From: Ruminococcus flavefaciens
GTDB taxonomy: Bacteria > Bacillota > Clostridia > Oscillospirales > Ruminococcaceae
DNA length: 8,772 nt
Assembly (NCBI GenBank): GCA_002350065.1
Contig: DEDQ01000050.1
Span: forward strand, 90,525 to 99,296
Direction: 5' to 3'
A program made the translations under genes and the position numbers. The notes below the pieces were generated by a model. The model saw only the letters and a program-made list of their open reading frames with translations. It was not told where the DNA came from and did not search any database. Below are positions 6,416 through 8,772 of the stretch, piece by piece (the first letter of the stretch is position 1; each line of letters opens with the position of its first letter).

Positions 6416-6581
6416 TTGCCCATTATTTCAAATTTTGTCAGCTTATACATTTTGAAGTCGGAGAGTAGAAGAATAATATTGCATTTTTTCGCCTGATATG
6501 GTGCTTTTCTCAAAAATATACTTTTTTTAAGCGGGTTTTATAAATATATAGGGCAAATAGACAGAAATTGAGTGTCGAATA
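6416..6581. other. AT-rich gene-free spacer between the sulP and glnN promoters
   Basis: This is the middle of the 328-base stretch without a gene between two divergent genes. It is strongly AT-rich, with runs such as ATACTTTTTTTAAG and TTTTATAAATATATA just upstream of the glnN promoter that could act as an UP element. TTGAAG (6452-6457) and TAATAT (6474-6479) form at best a poor extra promoter. I see no open frame with a ribosome binding site, no strong hairpin and no known riboswitch pattern. Confidence 0.6.
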
Positions 6582-6610
6582 TTGACCCGGTGACATAAAT
6601 ATGATATAAT
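6582..6610 (+). promoter_or_regulatory. Promoter of the glutamine synthetase gene
   Basis: TTGACC (6582-6587) and a perfect TATAAT (6605-6610) are spaced by exactly 17 bases, and TG at 6602-6603 adds an extended -10. Transcription would start near 6617, giving a leader of about 44 bases with GGAGG at 6649-6653. This is the strongest promoter in the window, fitting a highly expressed housekeeping enzyme under a sigma-70-type factor rather than sigma-54. Confidence 0.83.
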
Positions 6611-6660
6611 CTAAGTGTATGTTTTGAAATTGTATATTTGGAGTATACGGAGGATTTATC

Positions 6661-8751
6661 ATGAACAGTATTCCCGAGATCTTCGGCTGCAGTGTCTTCA
6701 ACGAGACAGTTATGAAGAACACTCTGCCGAAAAATATTTACAAAAACCTTAGAAGAACAATGGAAAAGGGCGAGCCCCTCGATATGGCTACCGCTGACGT
6801 TGTTGCCAATGCTATCAAGGAATGGGCTCTCGAGCACGGTGCTACCCACTATACCCACTGGTTCCAGCCTATGACCGGCTCTACCGCCGAAAAGCACGAT
6901 TCCTTCATAAATCCCGGTCCCAACGGAACTGCTCTTATGGAGTTCTCAGGAAAGGCTCTCATCAAGGGCGAGCCTGATGCCTCCTCATTCCCGTCGGGCG
7001 GTCTCAGACAGACCAGCTCCGCAAGAGGCTATACTGCGTGGGATCCGACCTCCTACTGCTTCGTCAAGGAGGGCAGCCTCTATATCCCCACTGTTTTCGT
7101 TTCCTATACAGGTGAGACGCTCGATAAGAAAACTCCGCTGCTCCGCTCTATGGACGCCCTCAGCAAGACCGCTGTCCGCTTCCTCAAGCTCTTCGGCAAC
7201 GAGAACGTTACCCGCGTTACTTCTACTGTCGGAGCCGAGCAGGAATACTTCCTCATAGACAAGAAAAAGTTCGACCAGCGTGAAGACCTCGTCCTCACCG
7301 GAAGAACTCTCTTCGGCGCAAAGCCCCCCAAGGGTCAGGACCTCGATGACCAGTACTTCGCCAACCTCAAGCCGAGAATTGCCGCTTATATGGCTGACCT
7401 CGATGAGGAGCTCTGGAAGCTCGGTATCTACTCCAAGACCAAGCACAATGAGGTAGCTCCCGCTCAGCACGAAATGGCTCCCATTTTCACTACCTCCAAC
7501 CTCGGTACTGACCAGAACGAACTCGCTATGGAGATAATGGAGAAGGTCGCTCTCAAGCACGGACTTGTCTGCCTCCTCCACGAGAAGCCCTTCGAGGGCG
7601 TTAACGGCTCGGGTAAGCATAACAACTGGTCAATGTCCACCAATGACGGACAGAACCTCCTCGACCCCGGCGATACTCCTATGGAGAATCTCCAGTTCCT
7701 CACGATACTCTGCGCTCTCATCAAGGGCGTTGACGAATATGCCGACCTCATGCGCCTTTCCGCTGCTTCTGCCGGAAATGACCACCGTCTCGGCGCTGAT
7801 GAGGCTCCTCCGGCTATCATTTCCATGTTCCTCGGCGAGGAGCTCGACGCGGTCCTCAAGGCTATTGAGGAGGACGGCGTTTACAAGACCAAGGCTAAGA
7901 ATTTCGAGATAGGCGTGAATGCTCTCCCGTCGTTCCCGAAGGATTCCACAGACAGAAACAGGACTTCTCCTTTCGCTTTCACCGGCAACAGATTCGAGTT
8001 CCGTATGGTCGGTTCCTCCGATAATATCGCGTGCCCGAATACTCTCCTCAATACTATCGTTTCCGAGGAGCTCAGCCAGTTCACTGAGATACTTGAACCG
8101 TTCAAGGATACCGAGAGCTTCGAGAATGAGGTAAAGAAGCTCCTCAAAAATGTCCTCAGGGAGCACCGCCGTATCATCTTCAACGGCGACGGTTACTCTC
8201 CCGAGTGGGTCAAGGAAGCCGAGAGACGCGGACTTCCCAACTATCCCTCGACTGTTGACTGTATGCCACATTATACAGACGAGAAGAATCTCCGTATCCT
8301 CCGTAAATTCGGCATCTACAACAGGGAAGAGCTCACTGCGAGAACTGAGATACACCTTGAAAAATACTCCAAGACAAGACGCATCGAGGCTCGCACTATG
8401 ATCGAGATGGCGAGAAAGCAGCTCCTGCCCGCTTCACTCGAATACCTCGATAAGCTCTGCGTCGGCATTGCAGGCAAGAAGGCTGTTGGGCTCACTGCCA
8501 AGACCGAGGAGAAGATAGCCAGCAAGCTCAATGACCTCTGTGACCGCTTCTACGACTCGATCGAGCGCCTCGAAAAACAAGTCGCTGCTGCCTGCGAGAT
8601 AGGCGGTGTTCTCGAGCAGGCTGAATACTACCATGACTACGTCCTCGCTGAAATGGACATCATGAGAAGTATCGCTGACGAGATAGAGATCAATATGCCT
8701 ATCAGCTACTGGCCGATACCGACATATTCCGAGATAATCTACAACGTATAA
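6661..8751 (+). CDS. glnN: Type III glutamine synthetase (GSIII)
   Basis: This complete 696-residue enzyme joins ammonium to glutamate with ATP to give glutamine, the main route of ammonium assimilation when ammonium is scarce. The ATG at 6661 follows GGAGG with a 7-base gap, and the N-terminus MNSIPEIFGCSVFNE is typical of the family. The length of about 700 residues, far above GSI and GSII, and the GSIII motifs decide the type: GAEQEYFLID from residue 191, KHNEVAPAQHEMAP from 261, FEGVNGSGKHNNWS from 311, GADEAPPAI near 378, and RNRTSPFAFTGNRFEFR (432-448), which carries the conserved active-site arginines. A long helical C-terminal region follows, as expected for this type. Glutamate and metal ligands appear intact. 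It stands alone behind its own promoter, with no nitrogen-regulatory gene beside it. The older symbol glnA is also used for such genes. Confidence 0.97.
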   Translation: MNSIPEIFGCSVFNETVMKNTLPKNIYKNLRRTMEKGEPLDMATADVVANAIKEWALEHGATHYTHWFQPMTGSTAEKHDSFINPGPNGTALMEFSGKALIKGEPDASSFPSGGLRQTSSARGYTAWDPTSYCFVKEGSLYIPTVFVSYTGETLDKKTPLLRSMDALSKTAVRFLKLFGNENVTRVTSTVGAEQEYFLIDKKKFDQREDLVLTGRTLFGAKPPKGQDLDDQYFANLKPRIAAYMADLDEELWKLGIYSKTKHNEVAPAQHEMAPIFTTSNLGTDQNELAMEIMEKVALKHGLVCLLHEKPFEGVNGSGKHNNWSMSTNDGQNLLDPGDTPMENLQFLTILCALIKGVDEYADLMRLSAASAGNDHRLGADEAPPAIISMFLGEELDAVLKAIEEDGVYKTKAKNFEIGVNALPSFPKDSTDRNRTSPFAFTGNRFEFRMVGSSDNIACPNTLLNTIVSEELSQFTEILEPFKDTESFENEVKKLLKNVLREHRRIIFNGDGYSPEWVKEAERRGLPNYPSTVDCMPHYTDEKNLRILRKFGIYNREELTARTEIHLEKYSKTRRIEARTMIEMARKQLLPASLEYLDKLCVGIAGKKAVGLTAKTEEKIASKLNDLCDRFYDSIERLEKQVAAACEIGGVLEQAEYYHDYVLAEMDIMRSIADEIEINMPISYWPIPTYSEIIYNV

Positions 8752-8772
8752 TAATAAAGGGACGGTTTTAGA

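Noticed and set aside
6452..6479. Second promoter (TTGAAG, TAATAT) upstream of glnN
   Set aside because: The -10 matches only 4 of 6 positions and the sequence is so AT-rich that such matches are expected by chance.
6632..6648. Small hairpin GTATA/TATAC just before the glnN ribosome binding site
   Set aside because: Five A/T-rich pairs around a 7-base loop are too weak to control translation by themselves, and no riboswitch pattern accompanies them.
7630..8355. 241-residue minus-strand frame opposite glutamine synthetase
   Set aside because: It is an open antisense frame caused by the strong codon bias of the gene (many CTC, GAG and AAG codons); no domain is recognisable and no promoter or ribosome binding site is seen.
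8752..8772. Possible terminator or next ribosome binding site after glnN
   Set aside because: Only 21 bases remain; they contain neither a hairpin nor a start codon, so nothing can be called.

Overview
The window looks like chromosomal DNA of an anaerobic, fibre-degrading Firmicute of the Ruminococcus type (Oscillospiraceae). The main reasons are a glycoside hydrolase ending in a type I dockerin, as in the cellulosomes of Ruminococcus flavefaciens and its relatives, a type III glutamine synthetase, and strong AGGAGG-type ribosome binding sites. Moderately GC-rich genes are separated by clearly AT-rich intergenic DNA. The genus is inferred; no rRNA or other marker gene is present.

Layout. 1-1803 (+) is the 3' part of a secreted GH30-like glycosidase with two tandem discoidin-type modules and a C-terminal dockerin; its 5' end lies outside the window. 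A rho-independent terminator at 1809-1841 separates it from a convergent tiny gene at 1849-1989 (-). That gene encodes a 46-residue protein with one membrane segment and ten cysteines, and it is the least explained gene here. A 176-bp divergent region (1990-2165) leads to 2166-4520 (+), a double-AAA+ Clp unfoldase of the ClpC type whose middle domain is reduced to a short linker. A 13-bp-stem bidirectional terminator (4613-4642) lies between it and the convergent 4647-6332 (-), a SulP-family anion transporter with a C-terminal STAS domain. A 328-bp AT-rich divergent region (6333-6660) carries a good promoter in each direction and leads to 6661-8751 (+), a complete type III glutamine synthetase.

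Every gene appears to be its own transcription unit: convergent pairs share terminators and divergent pairs have separate promoters. The genes serve unrelated tasks (polysaccharide attack at the cell surface, protein quality control, inorganic anion uptake, ammonium assimilation), so I see no single pathway or multi-gene system. I found no CRISPR array, tRNA, rRNA, transposase or phage gene. The points most worth following are the Cys/Gly-rich membrane miniprotein, the ClpC without an M-domain, a 14-bp palindrome at the predicted clpC start of transcription, and an AAGCGCTT palindrome found in both divergent intergenic regions.
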